DNA from: Burkholderiales bacterium
Lineage (GTDB): Bacteria > Pseudomonadota > Gammaproteobacteria > Burkholderiales > Burkholderiaceae_C
Assembly: GCA_005786815.1 (NCBI GenBank)
Contig: SYDB01000102.1
Location: forward strand, 1-6,510
DNA: 6,510 bases
Reading direction: 5' to 3'
Below the pieces are notes generated by a model. The model was not told the origin of the DNA, made no database searches, and saw only the letters and a program-made list of their open reading frames with translations. Of the stretch, positions 6,480-6,510 are shown one piece after another; the stretch's first letter is position 1, and each line of letters begins with the position of its first letter. A program made the position numbers and the translations under genes.

Positions 6480-6510
6480 TCTTTTTGTAAAAAGGCTTAA
6501 ACCTTCACCA

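Noticed and set aside
6481..6494. Palindrome CTTTTTGTAAAAAG just after the LysR stop as an intrinsic terminator.
   Set aside because: The stem is almost purely A-T with a 2-nt loop, and no T-tract follows on the plus strand. It is too weak to call. A convergent gene might end with TAA at 6497-6499 on the minus strand, but too few bases are visible.

Overview
The window reads as a chromosomal segment of a proteobacterium, most likely a betaproteobacterium of the Burkholderiales. The main evidence is a Bug-type (TctC-like) periplasmic binding protein paired with a LysR regulator, an arrangement typical of Comamonadaceae and Alcaligenaceae. GC looks close to 50 percent by eye, which would suit a freshwater member of that group. 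The genus is not determined.

Region 1 (1-1761, minus strand) is a large gene that runs off the left edge. It encodes a radical SAM enzyme with an N-terminal cobalamin-binding-like region. Its cluster cysteines are spaced CX4CX2C instead of the usual CX3CX2C. The whole 587-residue visible part is one open frame with a GTG start.

Region 2 (1762-1972) is non-coding or nearly so. It holds a plausible promoter for the radical SAM gene, a small palindrome, an 11-bp perfect inverted repeat with a 46-nt loop, and a doubtful 30-codon ORF.

Region 3 (1973-5425, minus strand) is a tight three-gene set. In transcription order it encodes a type I sulfatase/phosphonate-monoester-hydrolase-like enzyme, a Bug-type solute-binding protein with a signal peptide, and an aldose 1-epimerase-like protein. 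The gaps are 36 and 12 nt. A LysR-type regulator (5520-6479, plus strand) is transcribed divergently. The 94-bp gap between them contains a perfect T-N11-A inverted repeat that overlaps candidate promoters for both directions. This is the classical layout of an autoregulated LysR gene controlling the neighbouring operon.

Working model (inference): the binding protein captures a small anionic, possibly sulfated sugar-like compound in the periplasm. A tripartite tricarboxylate-type permease encoded elsewhere imports it, the leaderless cytoplasmic sulfatase hydrolyses the ester, and the epimerase-like protein acts on the released sugar anomer. The LysR protein would sense the substrate or a product. 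The substrate cannot be read from the sequence.
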